Positions 33,669 through 43,110 of a stretch of DNA of 64,000 bases are shown one piece after another; positions within the stretch are counted from its first letter, which is position 1, and every line of letters starts with the position of its first letter. A program made the translations under genes and the position numbers. The notes under the pieces were generated by a model, which saw only the letters and a program-made list of their open reading frames with translations, searched no databases and had not been told where the DNA came from. This DNA comes from RYN-230 sp963768945 (lineage in GTDB: Bacteria; Actinomycetota; Actinomycetes; Streptosporangiales; Streptosporangiaceae), in contig CAVYJW010000005.1 in NCBI GenBank assembly GCA_963768945.1, forward strand, positions 62,001-126,000, in the 5' to 3' direction.

Positions 33669-35596
33669 TCAGGCTTCTTCGGCGGCTTCCAGCCACTGCT
33701 CTTCGAGCTGGGATTTCTCGTCCTGGACGGCGCGGAGCTCAGCGCCGAGCTCGGTGAGCCGGACGTAGTCGGTGGCGTGCTCGGTCAGGGCGGCGGTCAG
33801 CTCGCCTTCCTGGGTGGTGAGCCGATCGATCTGGCGCTCCAGCCGCTGCATCTCCTTGCGCGCGGCCCGTTGCGCCCCGGCCCCACCGGACGGTGCCCCT
33901 CCAGGCGGCGCCGCACCCGAAGCCGCGGCACCGGCATCACCCGGCCGGGCCCCGCCACCAGCGGGTGCTGAGCGGCGGCGCAGGTACTCGTCCACCCCGC
34001 CCGGCAGGAACGACAGGTTGCCGTCCCCCAGCAGGGCGACCACGTGGTCGGTGACCCGCTCCAAGAAGTAGCGGTCGTGACTGACCAGCACCAGGGACCC
34101 GGGCCATCCGTCCAGCAAGTCCTCGAGCTCGGTGAGCGTGTCCACATCCAGGTCGTTGGTGGGCTCGTCGAGGAACAGCACGTTCGGCTCGTCGACCAGG
34201 ATCCGGAGCAGCTGCAGCCGCCGCCGTTCCCCGCCGGACAGCTCCGCGGCGGGCGTCCACTGGGTGTCGCCGCGCAGGCCGAGCCGGTCCAGCAGCTGGC
34301 TGGCGGCCGCGGCGCCCTGGGCGGAGTCGAGCGTGCCGCGCACCTCGGTGACCGCCTCGCGCGGGGTGAGCGCGGGATCCAGCCCGGCGTCGCCCTGATG
34401 GAGGTAGCCGAGCCGGACCGTCTTCCCCCGGATGATCTCACCGGCCACCATGAGTCCCGCCGCATCCGGACCGGACCCGTTCAGGCCGGACCCGTTCAGG
34501 CCGGACCCGTTCGGGCCGGACCCGTTCAGGCCGGACCCATCCACCCGGGCCGCGTCAGGCCCGGCCAGCAGGTCCAGCAGCGTGGTCTTGCCACTGCCGT
34601 TCGGCCCGATCAGGCCGACCCGCTCACCCGGGCCGAGCTGCCAGGTCACGTCGCGCAGCAGGGTCCGCGCCCCGCCCGCCCCTGATGCGCCGTGCGCACT
34701 GCCTGGGCCCGGGGCGACCGTCGCCGTGACGTTCTCCGCATCGATCACGGTCCTGCCCAGCCGTGCGGTCGCCAGCCGGACGAGTTCCACCCCGTCCCGT
34801 GCGGGCGGCTCACCCTCGATGAGCGCGTTGGCCGCGTCCACGCGGAACCGGGGCTTGCTGGTCCGGGCGGGCGGCCCGCGCCGCAGCCAGGCCAGTTCCT
34901 TACGGAGCAGATTGCGCCGCCGCCGGTCGGTGGCCTCGGCGACCCGGGCCCGCTCCGCCCGGGCCAGCACGTACGCGGAATACCCGCCGTCGTAGGCATG
35001 TACCTGCCCGTCGGCCAGTTCCCAGGTCCGGTTGCTCACCGCGTCCAGGAACCAGCGGTCGTGGGTCACCGCGACCAGCGCCTCCGGCCGCGCGGCCAGG
35101 TGCTGGGCCAGCCAGTCGATAGCCTCGACGTCCAGGTGGTTGGTGGGCTCGTCCAGGAGCAGCAGGTCGTGCTCGCCGATCAGCACCGAGGCCAGCGCAA
35201 CCCGGCGTGACTCGCCGCCGGACAGCCGCCGGCCGGGCCGGCCAGGTCGATCCCGGGCAGCAGCGCGGCCAGCGCCGACCGGGTCCGCGGGTTCGCCGCC
35301 CACGCATGTTCAGGCAGGTCACCGACGACGTTCGAGGCCACGGTGCCGGTCAGCTCGGTGCGCTGGGCGAGCACCGCGATCCGCAATCCCCGGGTGCGGG
35401 TGACCCGGCCGCTGTCCGGCGTCTCGGTCCCGGCCAGGACCGACAGCAGGGTGCTCTTGCCCGCGCCGTTGCGGCCGACGACGCCGATCCGGTCGCCGGC
35501 CGCGACGCCGGCGGACACCCCGTCCAGCAGCGGCCGCTGCCCGTACGCCTTGACCGCCCGCTCCAGGCTGACCAGGTTGACCGCGGGACTGCTCAT
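33669..35596 (-). pseudogene. ABC-F family ATPase, frameshifted
   Basis: ABC-F proteins are soluble twin-ATPases that act on the ribosome. The first frame runs from MSSPAVNLVSLERAVKAYGQ through Walker A GVVGRNGAGKSTLLSVL and leaves the family pattern after GIDLAGPA at about 35230. The second frame continues with RRLSGGESRRVALASVLI, LLLLDEPTNHLDVEAIDWL, a linker with Arg-rich coil, then the second ATPase (GLIGPNGSGKTTLLDLL, ELSGGERRRLQLLRILV, VLFLDEPTNDLD) and a coiled-coil C-terminus (KEMQRLERQIDRLTTQEGEL). One base lost in the GC run near 35228 explains the break. A five-residue repeat (NGSGL) sits in the second ATPase. Confidence 0.85.
34471..34545. repeat. 15-bp coding repeat, five copies, in the ABC-F gene
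   Basis: CCGGACCCGTTCAGG occurs five times in tandem with one or two changes in the third and fifth copies. It encodes NGSGL/NGSGP units in a loop after Walker A of the second ATPase domain. Confidence 0.92.
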
Positions 35597-35612
35597 GCGC
35601 GCGCGGGCCTCA

Positions 35613-36611
35613 TCACGGCCGGCCTACCGGCCGCCCGTCGGCTTCGGGCCCGCCCAGGCGGCTTCCGGGCCCCCCGGCCGCGGGCACGCTGATCACGGTC
35701 GCCCCCGGGGCTGGTCCGGTCACGCTGGCCACCGTCCGGCACACCCCGGCCCCGGCCAGCGCGACGGCCAGGTCGCGTGCGTGCACGCCGTCCCGGGCCA
35801 GGAACGCGCAGGTGGGCCCCGAGCCGGACACGATGGCGCCGAGCGCGCCGTGCTCCCGGCCCGCGGCCAGCGCCTGGCGCAGCCGGGGCAGCAGTGACAC
35901 CGCGGCGGGCTGCAGGTCGTTGCTCAGCAACGGACCTAGTTCCGCCGGGTCACCCGAGCGGAGCGCGGCCATCAGGGCCTTGTCCAGCCGCGGCGGCCCC
36001 GGGGCATCGGCCCGCCCGGCGCGGCCCGCCCGCAGCCGGTCACACGCCGCGTAGACCGCGGGGGTGGGCAGCTGCCCGTCCGCGAACGCGAGTACCCAGT
36101 GGTACGTCCCGGCGGCCAGGGCCGGCGTGACCCGGTCGCCCCGGCCCAGGCCCACGGCCGTCCCGCCGAGCAGCGCAAAACCGACGTCGCTGCCAACCTT
36201 CGCGGCCACGTCACCCAGTTCCTGGTGGCTCAGCCCGGTACCCCACAGCTCGTTGCAGGCGATCAGCGCCCCGGCCGCGTCGGCGCTGCCGCCGGCCAGC
36301 CCGGCCGCGACGGGGATCCGCTTCCTGATCTCGATGGCCAGGCCGGGCGTGTCCCTGACCCCGGGCCCGACCGCGGTGACCAGCGCGGCGACGGCCCGGG
36401 CGGCGAGGTTGCCGGGGCCCAGCGGCACGCTGCGGGCGCCCTCCCCGGTGACCACCACGCTGTCGGTGTCCGCGGAGGCCACAGTGACCTCGTCGAACAG
36501 CGCCAGGGCATGGAACACCGTCACCAGGTCGTGGTAGCCATCCACACCGGGCGGGCCCACAGAGAGCTGGAGATTCACCTTCGCGGGCACCCGCGCGGTC
36601 ACTGCGGTCAC
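35613..36611 (-). CDS. ispE: 4-diphosphocytidyl-2-C-methyl-D-erythritol kinase
   Basis: IspE phosphorylates CDP-methylerythritol in the non-mevalonate isoprenoid pathway, which feeds undecaprenyl phosphate and menaquinone. The 332-residue GHMP kinase begins VTARVPAKVNLQLSVGPPGVDGYHDLVTVF (substrate Lys and His). It has the ATP loop IPVAAGLAGGSADAAGALIA, GSDVGFALLGGTAVGLGRGD and GAIVSGSGPTCAFLA. The last 30 residues are a Gly/Pro-rich extension. It overlaps the rsmA stop by four bases, the same pair order as ksgA-ispE in mycobacteria. Confidence 0.95.
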   Translation of the reverse strand: MTAVTARVPAKVNLQLSVGPPGVDGYHDLVTVFHALALFDEVTVASADTDSVVVTGEGARSVPLGPGNLAARAVAALVTAVGPGVRDTPGLAIEIRKRIPVAAGLAGGSADAAGALIACNELWGTGLSHQELGDVAAKVGSDVGFALLGGTAVGLGRGDRVTPALAAGTYHWVLAFADGQLPTPAVYAACDRLRAGRAGRADAPGPPRLDKALMAALRSGDPAELGPLLSNDLQPAAVSLLPRLRQALAAGREHGALGAIVSGSGPTCAFLARDGVHARDLAVALAGAGVCRTVASVTGPAPGATVISVPAAGGPGSRLGGPEADGRPVGRP

Positions 36612-37519
36612 GATCCCCCGATCGTAGCTGCCCGGGCGATCCGGGCGAACTCGGCGACTCCGAGCGACTCGCCCCGCGCGCCCGGGTCCACCCCGGCCGC
36701 GCGCAGGATCCGTTCCGCGTCCGCCGCCGACCCGGCCCAGGAGGCCAGGGCCGCACGGAGCGTCTTGCGCCGCTGCGAGAACGCGGCGTCCACGACCGCG
36801 AACACCTCGGCACGCGGCACGTCAGCCGCAGGGGGATCCCGCCGGGTGAACGCGACCAGCCCGGAATCCACGTTGGGCACCGGCCAGAACACCGTGCGCG
36901 GCACCGGCCCGGCACGGCGGGAGTCCGCGTACCAGGCGAGCTTGACCGACGGCACGCCGTAGACCCGGCTGCCGGGCGGCGCGGTCATCCGGTCCGCCAC
37001 CTCGGCCTGCACCATGACCAGGCCTCGTTGCAGCGTGGGCAGCTCGGCCAGCAGGTGCAGCACGACCGGCACCGCCACGTTGTACGGCAGGTTGGCGACC
37101 AGCGCCGTGGGCGGGTCGCCCGGCAGTTCCCGGGCCCCGATCCGCGCGGCGTCGGCGGTGAGCACGGTCAGTCGTTGCGGAAAAGAAGGGGCATGGGCGG
37201 CGACGGTCACCGGAAGCGCGGCGGCCAGCGACGGGTCCACTTCGATCGCGGTGACGTGGCGGGCGGCCGGGAGCAGGCCCAGGGTCAGCGAGCCGAACCC
37301 GGGCCCGACCTCGAGCACCACGTCCCCGGGCTGCAGCGCGGCCAGGGACACGATGCGCCGCACGGTGCCCGCGTCGGTGACGAAGTTCTGGCCGAGCCGC
37401 TTGGACGGGCGGACGTCCAGCCGCCGGGCGAGTTCCCGGATCTCGCCGGGGGCCAGCAGCGCCGGCGAATCGCGGGGGGGTCCGGGGGGTTGTCCCCCCG
37501 GGCTGGCACTGGCTACCAC
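36608..37519 (-). CDS. rsmA: 16S rRNA (adenine1518/1519-N6)-dimethyltransferase
   Basis: RsmA (KsgA) dimethylates two adenines in helix 45 of 16S rRNA late in 30S assembly. The 303-residue protein has RPSKRLGQNFVTDAGTVRRI, the SAM site DVVLEVGPGFGSLTLGLL, TAIEVDPSLAAAL, the catalytic VANLPYNVAVPVVLHLL (NLPY) and FWPVPNVDSGLVAF. The GTG at 37519 overlaps the end of tatD; the first 20 residues are Gly/Pro-rich. In M. tuberculosis rpfB separates tatD from ksgA, but here they touch. Confidence 0.95.
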   Translation of the reverse strand: MVASASPGGQPPGPPRDSPALLAPGEIRELARRLDVRPSKRLGQNFVTDAGTVRRIVSLAALQPGDVVLEVGPGFGSLTLGLLPAARHVTAIEVDPSLAAALPVTVAAHAPSFPQRLTVLTADAARIGARELPGDPPTALVANLPYNVAVPVVLHLLAELPTLQRGLVMVQAEVADRMTAPPGSRVYGVPSVKLAWYADSRRAGPVPRTVFWPVPNVDSGLVAFTRRDPPAADVPRAEVFAVVDAAFSQRRKTLRAALASWAGSAADAERILRAAGVDPGARGESLGVAEFARIARAATIGGS

Positions 37520-38397
37520 GGGCCGAAGACCCGCTCGCCGGTCGCCTCGATGATCGCGCACAGCTCCGCCACGTCCAGCTGCTTGATCGCCGCGAGCGCG
37601 CGCAGCGTGTGCACCACCTGCACCGGGGAGTTGGACCTGCCCCGGTTGGGCATCGGCGTGAGGAACGGGGCGTCGGTCTCGACCAGCACGGCCTCCGCCG
37701 GGACCGCCGCCGCGGCGTCCCGCAGCGGCTGGGCGCTCTTGAACGTCAGGGTGCCCGCGAAACTCAGCACATAGCCCGCGCCGGCGCAGCGCTTGGCCAT
37801 CGCGGCGTCCCCGGAGAAGCAGTGGAACACGACCCGGTCCGGCGGGCCCTCCTCGTCCAGGATGCGCAGCACGTCGTCGTGCGCGTCCCGGTCGTGGATC
37901 ATCAGCGCCTTGCCCACCTGCTTGGCGATCGTGATGTGCGCCCGGAACCACTCTTGCTGCAGCTGCGGCGGCGCGTCGTCCCAGTAGTAGTCCAGCCCGG
38001 TCTCGCCCACCGCCCGCACCCGCGGCTCGCGGGCGAGCGCGGCGATCTCCTGCCGTACCGCTTCCTTCTCCGCAACGGAACCGCTCACGGCCACGGTGTC
38101 GTTCGGATGGATCGCGACCGCGGCGTACACCGGGTCGTGGTCGGTCGCGCAGGCCACGGCCCAGTACGAGGACGGCAGGTCCGTACCCACCGTGATCATC
38201 CGGGAGATGCCAGCGGCCCCGGCCCGGGCTACCACGTCCCCGACCGGGCCGGGCACCAGGTTCAAGTGGCAGTGACTGTCGAACGCGGTGGCCGGCAGGG
38301 GCTCCGGGTCGGGGGCGGGCGGGCGCCCGTACTGGTCGGCGGCTCGCCCGGTGCTGGCTGGATCCGGGCTGGCTGGATCTGGGGCTGGCGTGCTCAC
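37513..38397 (-). CDS. tatD: TatD-family metal-dependent deoxyribonuclease
   Basis: This is a 294-residue TIM-barrel hydrolase with two metal sites, acting as a 3'-5' DNA exonuclease. Metal ligands are visible as FDSHCHLNLVP (HxH), VRAVGETGLDYYWDD (Glu), IHDRDAHDDVLRIL (His), VVFHCFSGDAAMAKRC (His) and VLVETDAPFLTPMPNRGRSNSP (Asp). The first 45 or so residues are Pro/Ala/Asp-rich and precede the domain. The GTG start overlaps the metG stop as GTGA, so metG, tatD, rsmA and ispE form one coupled string. Confidence 0.94.
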   Translation of the reverse strand: MSTPAPDPASPDPASTGRAADQYGRPPAPDPEPLPATAFDSHCHLNLVPGPVGDVVARAGAAGISRMITVGTDLPSSYWAVACATDHDPVYAAVAIHPNDTVAVSGSVAEKEAVRQEIAALAREPRVRAVGETGLDYYWDDAPPQLQQEWFRAHITIAKQVGKALMIHDRDAHDDVLRILDEEGPPDRVVFHCFSGDAAMAKRCAGAGYVLSFAGTLTFKSAQPLRDAAAAVPAEAVLVETDAPFLTPMPNRGRSNSPVQVVHTLRALAAIKQLDVAELCAIIEATGERVFGPW

Positions 38398-40196
38398 TCC
38401 GGCGGCTGCTCCAGGCGGCCCAGCTCCTCGTCGATGATCGAGGGGTCGAGCTTGGTGAACAGCGGCGACGGCGGGCCCAGCGGGATGCCCGGCGTGATGG
38501 GGCGGGACTCCCAGCGGGCGACGGCGTCGTAGTCCCCGGTGACCACCGGGTACGTAGGGCCGCCGTCCTCGTCCACCTCGTCGATCCGGGGCATCCCGGT
38601 CCAGGTGCCCTCGCCGCCCAGCATCGCGTAGACCTTGGCCGAGGACTCGGGCAGGAACGGTGTGAGCATGGTCTTCGCGTCGTCGACCAGTTGCAGCACC
38701 ACGTGCATGATCGTGCGCATCCGCTCGGGGTCGGACTCGCGGAGCTTCCACGGCGCCTGGTCGGACATGTACTTGTTGGCTTCCGCGACGGCGCGCATGG
38801 CGTCGTTGACCCCGGCCTTGAACCGGGACCGGCCCAGCGAACCGCCGACCCGGTCGAAGGCCTGGCGGGAGCGCTCCAGGATCTCCCGGTCGGCTCCGTT
38901 CAGCTCGCCGGGCTCCGGGACCGAGCCGATGTTCTTGGCCGCGAACGACACCGAGCGGTTCACCAGGTTGCCCCAGGTGGCGACCAGCTCGTCGTTGTTG
39001 CGGCGGAGGAACTCGCTCCAGGTGAAGTCGGTGTCCTGGTTCTCCGGCCCGGCCACCGCGACGTAGTAGCGCAGTGCGTCAACGTCGTAGCGCTCCAGGA
39101 AGTCCCGCACGTAGATCACGACGGAGCGGGAGGAGGAGAACTTCCGGCCCTCCATCGTGAGGTACTCGCTGGACACCACCTCGGTCGGCACGTTCAGCGC
39201 CCCGAGCTGGCCCGGGGTGCCGCCCTTGCTGCCCTGGCCGTTGTAGCCAAACAGCATCGCCGGCCAGATCTCGGAGTGGAAGACGATGTTGTCCTTGCCC
39301 ATGAAGTAATAGGACTCGGCGTCGGGCGCCTGCCACCAGGCCCGCCAGGCGTCCGGGTCGCCAGACCGGCGGGCCCATTCGATGGACGCGGACAGGTAGC
39401 CGATGACCGCGTCAAACCAGACGTAGATGCGCTTATCCGGGCGATCCCGCCAGCCGTCCAGCGGGACAGGCACGCCCCAGTCGAGGTCCCGGGTGATGGC
39501 CCGGGGCCGCAGTTCGTCGAGCAGGTTCAGCGAGAAGTTCAGCACGTTCGGCCGCCACTGGCCGGTCTTGCTCTCCAGCCACGTCCGGAGTACCTCGGTG
39601 AACGCCGACAGGTCCAGGAAGTACTGCTCCGTCTCGATGAACTGGGGCGTCTCGCCGTTGATCTTCGAGCGGGGGGCGATCAGGTCCACCGGGTCGAGCT
39701 GGTTGCCGCAGTTGTCGCACTGGTCACCGCGGGCGTGCTCGTATCCGCAGATCGGGCAGGTGCCCTCGATGTATCGGTCGGGCAGGGTCCGGCCGGTAGA
39801 CGGCGAGATCGCGCCCAGCGTGGTCTTCGGGAAGATGTAGCCGTTCTTGAGCAGCCCGAGGAAGATCTCTTGCGTCACCGCGTAATGGTTGCGGGTGGTG
39901 GTCCGGGTGAACAGGTCGTAGGAGAGGCCCAGCGCGCGCAGGTCCTCCGCGATCACCCGGTTGTAGCGGTCAGCGAGCTGGCGGGCGGTCAGCCCCTCGG
40001 CGTCGGCGGCGACCTGGATCGGGGTCCCGTGCTCGTCGGTGCCGCTGACCATCAGCACCTGGTTCCCGGCCATCCGCTGGTACCGGCTGAACATGTCCGA
40101 GGGCAGGCCGAAGCCAGAGACATGGCCGATGTGGCGGGGGCCGTTGGCGTACGGCCAGGCGGGTGCGGTCAGGATGTGACGGGTCGTCGCGGACAT
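38394..40196 (-). CDS. metG: Methionyl-tRNA synthetase
   Basis: Class I synthetase of 600 residues that charges tRNA-Met. Visible are the HIGH signature as YANGPRHIGHVSGFGLPSD, the connective peptide with one zinc knuckle (CPICGYEHARGDQCDNC), the Met-pocket region GTDEHGTPI, and the KMSKS loop as GRKFSSSR, a divergent form common in actinobacterial MetRS. The anticodon-binding helical domain (EANKYMSDQAPWKL) follows. No dimerising C-terminal domain is present. It leads the metG-tatD-rsmA-ispE operon and starts with ATG. Confidence 0.97.
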   Translation of the reverse strand: MSATTRHILTAPAWPYANGPRHIGHVSGFGLPSDMFSRYQRMAGNQVLMVSGTDEHGTPIQVAADAEGLTARQLADRYNRVIAEDLRALGLSYDLFTRTTTRNHYAVTQEIFLGLLKNGYIFPKTTLGAISPSTGRTLPDRYIEGTCPICGYEHARGDQCDNCGNQLDPVDLIAPRSKINGETPQFIETEQYFLDLSAFTEVLRTWLESKTGQWRPNVLNFSLNLLDELRPRAITRDLDWGVPVPLDGWRDRPDKRIYVWFDAVIGYLSASIEWARRSGDPDAWRAWWQAPDAESYYFMGKDNIVFHSEIWPAMLFGYNGQGSKGGTPGQLGALNVPTEVVSSEYLTMEGRKFSSSRSVVIYVRDFLERYDVDALRYYVAVAGPENQDTDFTWSEFLRRNNDELVATWGNLVNRSVSFAAKNIGSVPEPGELNGADREILERSRQAFDRVGGSLGRSRFKAGVNDAMRAVAEANKYMSDQAPWKLRESDPERMRTIMHVVLQLVDDAKTMLTPFLPESSAKVYAMLGGEGTWTGMPRIDEVDEDGGPTYPVVTGDYDAVARWESRPITPGIPLGPPSPLFTKLDPSIIDEELGRLEQPPE

Positions 40197-40236
40197 GGCT
40201 CCAGCCTAGGGGCACTGCGGGCAGGTCCCGAACGGA

Positions 40237-41385
40237 TTAAGCCGGCCCCGCTGGGGGGTGGGTACCGGGCCCCGCGGGGGACTGCGGGTCCGGGCCGCTG
40301 GGGCGCTGCCGCTCCGGGCTGGCGGGGCGCTGCGGGTCCGGGTCCCCTGGGCGCCGCGGGTCGGGGCCGGCCGACCGGCGGACCGCCAGCACGGCGTCGT
40401 ACACCTCGCGCCGCCGCAGGCCGTACTCCCGGGCGACCGCGGCGATCACCTCGTTGCGCGGCCGGCCGACCCCGGCCCGGCGGCCCACCTCGGCCGCCGC
40501 CTCCGCCGGGGTGATCCGGGGTCCCCCCTGACACCCCTCGACGACCAGGGTGATCTCGCCCAGCGTGCCGTCTGCCGCCCACTGCGCCAGCTCACCCAGC
40601 GTGCCCCGGCGGACTTCCTCGTGGGTCTTGGTCAGCTCCCGGCAGACCGCGCCCCGGCGCCCCGGCCCGAACGCCGTGGCCAGCTCGTCCAGGGTGACCT
40701 GGATCCGTTTGGCGGCCTCGAAGAAGACCAGGGTCCGCGGCTCGGCGGCCAGCTCGGCGAAACGGCGGGCCCGCTCGCCGGTCTTAGGCGGCGGGAACCC
40801 CTCGAAGCAGAACCTGTCGGTGGGCAGGCCAGACACGGCCAGCGCGGCGGTCACCGCGGATGGTCCGGGCAGGACCGTGATCCGGGCGCCCGCATCGGCC
40901 GCGGCCGCCACCAGCCGGTATCCGGGATCGCTGATCGTGGGCATGCCCGCGTCGGACACCAGGAGCACGTCCTGGCCGCCGCGCAGCACGTCGAGCAGTT
41001 GGTCACTGCGCTGGCGCTCGACCGCGTTCCAGTACGAGATGACCCGGCCGTTCACCTCGACGCCGAGGGTGGCGGCCAGCCGCCGCAGCCGCCGGGTGTC
41101 CTCGGCCGCCACTAGCGGGGCCTCGGCCAGGGCCTGGGCGAGCAGCGGAGACGCGTCCCCGGGGCGGCCGATGGGCACGGCCGCCACCGTGAGCGTGCCG
41201 CAGCCGTCCGCGGCCGGGGAGGCGGGGCCTGCCTCGCCGGTGACCGCTGCCGTGGCTCCGGGCCCGGAGCGGGTAACGGCTGCCGCGGCGCTGGGCCCGG
41301 AGCCGGTGGCTGCTGCCGCGGCGCTGGCCCCGCCGCTGGTGGGGCGGGCCGAGGAGCCGCCGGGCGCTGAGTCGCTAATGTTCAT
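40237..41385 (-). CDS. rsmI: 16S rRNA (cytidine1402-2'-O)-methyltransferase
   Basis: RsmI methylates the ribose of C1402 in the decoding centre. The tetrapyrrole-methylase-like domain begins near residue 62 with LTVAAVPIGRPGDASPLLAQAL. It continues with LVAAEDTRRLRRL, LLVSDAGMPTISDPGYRLV (SAM site), VLPGPSAVTAALAVSGLPTDRFCFEGF and RELTKTHEEVRRG. In place of the usual PIGNLGD it has PIGRPGD. About 60 residues of Ala/Gly/Ser repeats precede the domain and 40 of Pro/Arg-rich repeats follow, making it 382 residues instead of about 285. It is divergent from PMT, the same pairing as Rv1003/Rv1002c. Confidence 0.93.
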   Translation of the reverse strand: MNISDSAPGGSSARPTSGGASAAAAATGSGPSAAAAVTRSGPGATAAVTGEAGPASPAADGCGTLTVAAVPIGRPGDASPLLAQALAEAPLVAAEDTRRLRRLAATLGVEVNGRVISYWNAVERQRSDQLLDVLRGGQDVLLVSDAGMPTISDPGYRLVAAAADAGARITVLPGPSAVTAALAVSGLPTDRFCFEGFPPPKTGERARRFAELAAEPRTLVFFEAAKRIQVTLDELATAFGPGRRGAVCRELTKTHEEVRRGTLGELAQWAADGTLGEITLVVEGCQGGPRITPAEAAAEVGRRAGVGRPRNEVIAAVAREYGLRRREVYDAVLAVRRSAGPDPRRPGDPDPQRPASPERQRPSGPDPQSPAGPGTHPPAGPA

Positions 41386-41490
41386 GCCGGGCACCACGCT
41401 ACGTCCCGGCCACCGCCGCCTCGCGCCAGGCACACCACGACGTCGCAATCTGGTGCCCCAATGCTTGCCCGCCCCAATACCATGTGACCG

Positions 41491-43110
41491 ATGATGGCCT
41501 CCCAGGCGACCGCGCAGCCGGCCGCCGCGCCCACCGACCAGCCATCCGGCCTGCTGGCCCGGATGGTCCCGCCCATGCCCGGCAGCGCGCTGTGGGGCTG
41601 GCTCGGCCCGCTGCTGGTGACCGCGTTCGGCGCGTTCCTGCGGTTCAACCAGCTGGGCAAGCCGGACAAGGTCATCTTCGACGAGACGTACTACGTTCCG
41701 GACGCGCTGGGGATCCTGCGGTACGGCGTCGAACACAACTACGTGAGCGCCCGGAACTCGATGCTCGTGCGCGGTAACACGCACATCTTCAGCAGCGGCG
41801 GCGAGTTCGTCGTGCACCCGCCGGTCGGGAAGCTGTTCATCGCGTTCGGCGAGTGGACGTTCGGCGTCAACTCGTTCGGCTGGCGTTTCGCCACCGCGCT
41901 GATCGGGTCGCTGGCCATCCTGCTGCTGGCCCGGATCACCCGCCGGATGACCCGGTCGACCCTGCTCGGCTGCATCGCCGGCCTGCTGATGGCGCTCGAC
42001 GGGCTCGAGTTCGTGATGAGCCGCACGGCCCTGCTGGACATCTTCCTGATGTTCTGGGTGCTGGCCGCGTTCGGCTGCCTGGTCGTGGACCGGGACGTCA
42101 CCCGGGCCCGGCTGGCGGTGGCGGTATCCGCGAGGCCCGGCGGAGACCTGGCCAGCGGAGACCTGGCCAGGCTGGAACCGGGCCGCGCGAGGCGGCCCGG
42201 GTGGCGGACGATCCCCTGGTGGCGGGTGGGTGCCGGGGTCTGCATCGGCCTGGCCCTGGCGTCGAAGTGGGATGCGATCTGGTACGTGCTCGGCCTGACC
42301 GGGCTGGTCATCGCCTGGGACGTCGGCGCGCGCCGGGCCGCCGGGCTGCCCAACGATCTCCTCGGCACCGTGCGGCGGCACCGCTGGCTGCCGGCCTGGT
42401 TCGGCGTGCTGCCCCTCGTCGTGTACATGATCACCTGGTCCGGCTGGTTCTTCACCAGCACCGGATACGACCGGCAGTGGGCCGCGCAGGACGGCAACCA
42501 CATCCCGGTGATCTCCGCGCTGGCCTCGTTCGTGCACTACCAGCAGCAGATACTCCAGTTCCACCTCGGGCTGACCACGCACCACCCGTACCAGTCGCAG
42601 CCGTGGACCTGGCTGGTGATGAGCAGGCCGGTCGCGTTCTTCTGGCAGTGCCCCGCGGGCGGCTCGCACGGGGCCTGCGCCAGCGCCAAGGCCCAGGAAG
42701 TGCTGGCCATCGGCACGCCGCTGATCTGGTGGGCGTCCATCGCCACGCTGCTGGTCTGCGTGGCCTGGTGGCTGACCCGCCGGGACTGGCGGCCCGGGGC
42801 GCTGCTGCTGGCCGTGGCCGTGGGGTGGCTGCCCTGGTTCTGGTTCGCGCTGCACGACCACCGGACCGAGTTCTTCTTCTACGCACTGGAGTTCGAGCCG
42901 TTCCTGATCCTGTCGATCACCCTGTGCCTCGGGCTGATCCTCGGCTCGGCGCGGGCCTCGGCGATGCGTCGCGCGGTGGGCTCAGCAGTGGTCGGTGCCT
43001 ACCTGCTCGGCGTGCTGCTCAACTTCGCCTACCTGTACCCCATCCTCACAGCCAAGGTCATCCCGTACACGTCATGGCTGTCGCACATGTGGTACCACGG
43101 CTGGATCTGA
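41491..43110 (+). CDS. pmt: Dolichyl/polyprenyl-phosphate-mannose-protein mannosyltransferase
   Basis: GT39 membrane enzyme of 539 residues that O-mannosylates secreted proteins after Sec export, using polyprenyl-P-mannose. About eleven membrane spans are predicted. The first external loop carries KVIFDETYYVPDALG (catalytic Asp-Glu), FVVHPPVGKLFIAFGEWTFG follows, and VMSRTALLDIFLMFWVLAAF is the conserved internal motif. The C-terminal part has PWFWFALHDHRTEFFFYALEF. A short Arg/Gly insertion near residue 215-230 is lineage-specific. It is divergent from rsmI across about 105 bases. Confidence 0.94.
   Translation: MMASQATAQPAAAPTDQPSGLLARMVPPMPGSALWGWLGPLLVTAFGAFLRFNQLGKPDKVIFDETYYVPDALGILRYGVEHNYVSARNSMLVRGNTHIFSSGGEFVVHPPVGKLFIAFGEWTFGVNSFGWRFATALIGSLAILLLARITRRMTRSTLLGCIAGLLMALDGLEFVMSRTALLDIFLMFWVLAAFGCLVVDRDVTRARLAVAVSARPGGDLASGDLARLEPGRARRPGWRTIPWWRVGAGVCIGLALASKWDAIWYVLGLTGLVIAWDVGARRAAGLPNDLLGTVRRHRWLPAWFGVLPLVVYMITWSGWFFTSTGYDRQWAAQDGNHIPVISALASFVHYQQQILQFHLGLTTHHPYQSQPWTWLVMSRPVAFFWQCPAGGSHGACASAKAQEVLAIGTPLIWWASIATLLVCVAWWLTRRDWRPGALLLAVAVGWLPWFWFALHDHRTEFFFYALEFEPFLILSITLCLGLILGSARASAMRRAVGSAVVGAYLLGVLLNFAYLYPILTAKVIPYTSWLSHMWYHGWI

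Noticed and set aside
37480..37505. Hairpin of G and C runs as a terminator between tatD and rsmA
   Set aside because: It lies inside the start of rsmA and the genes overlap, so termination there is unlikely.
41386..42861. N-terminal extension of rsmI over about 490 codons
   Set aside because: The stretch is antisense to the PMT gene, whose membrane protein sequence is clearly the coding one; rsmI starts at the Met near 41385.
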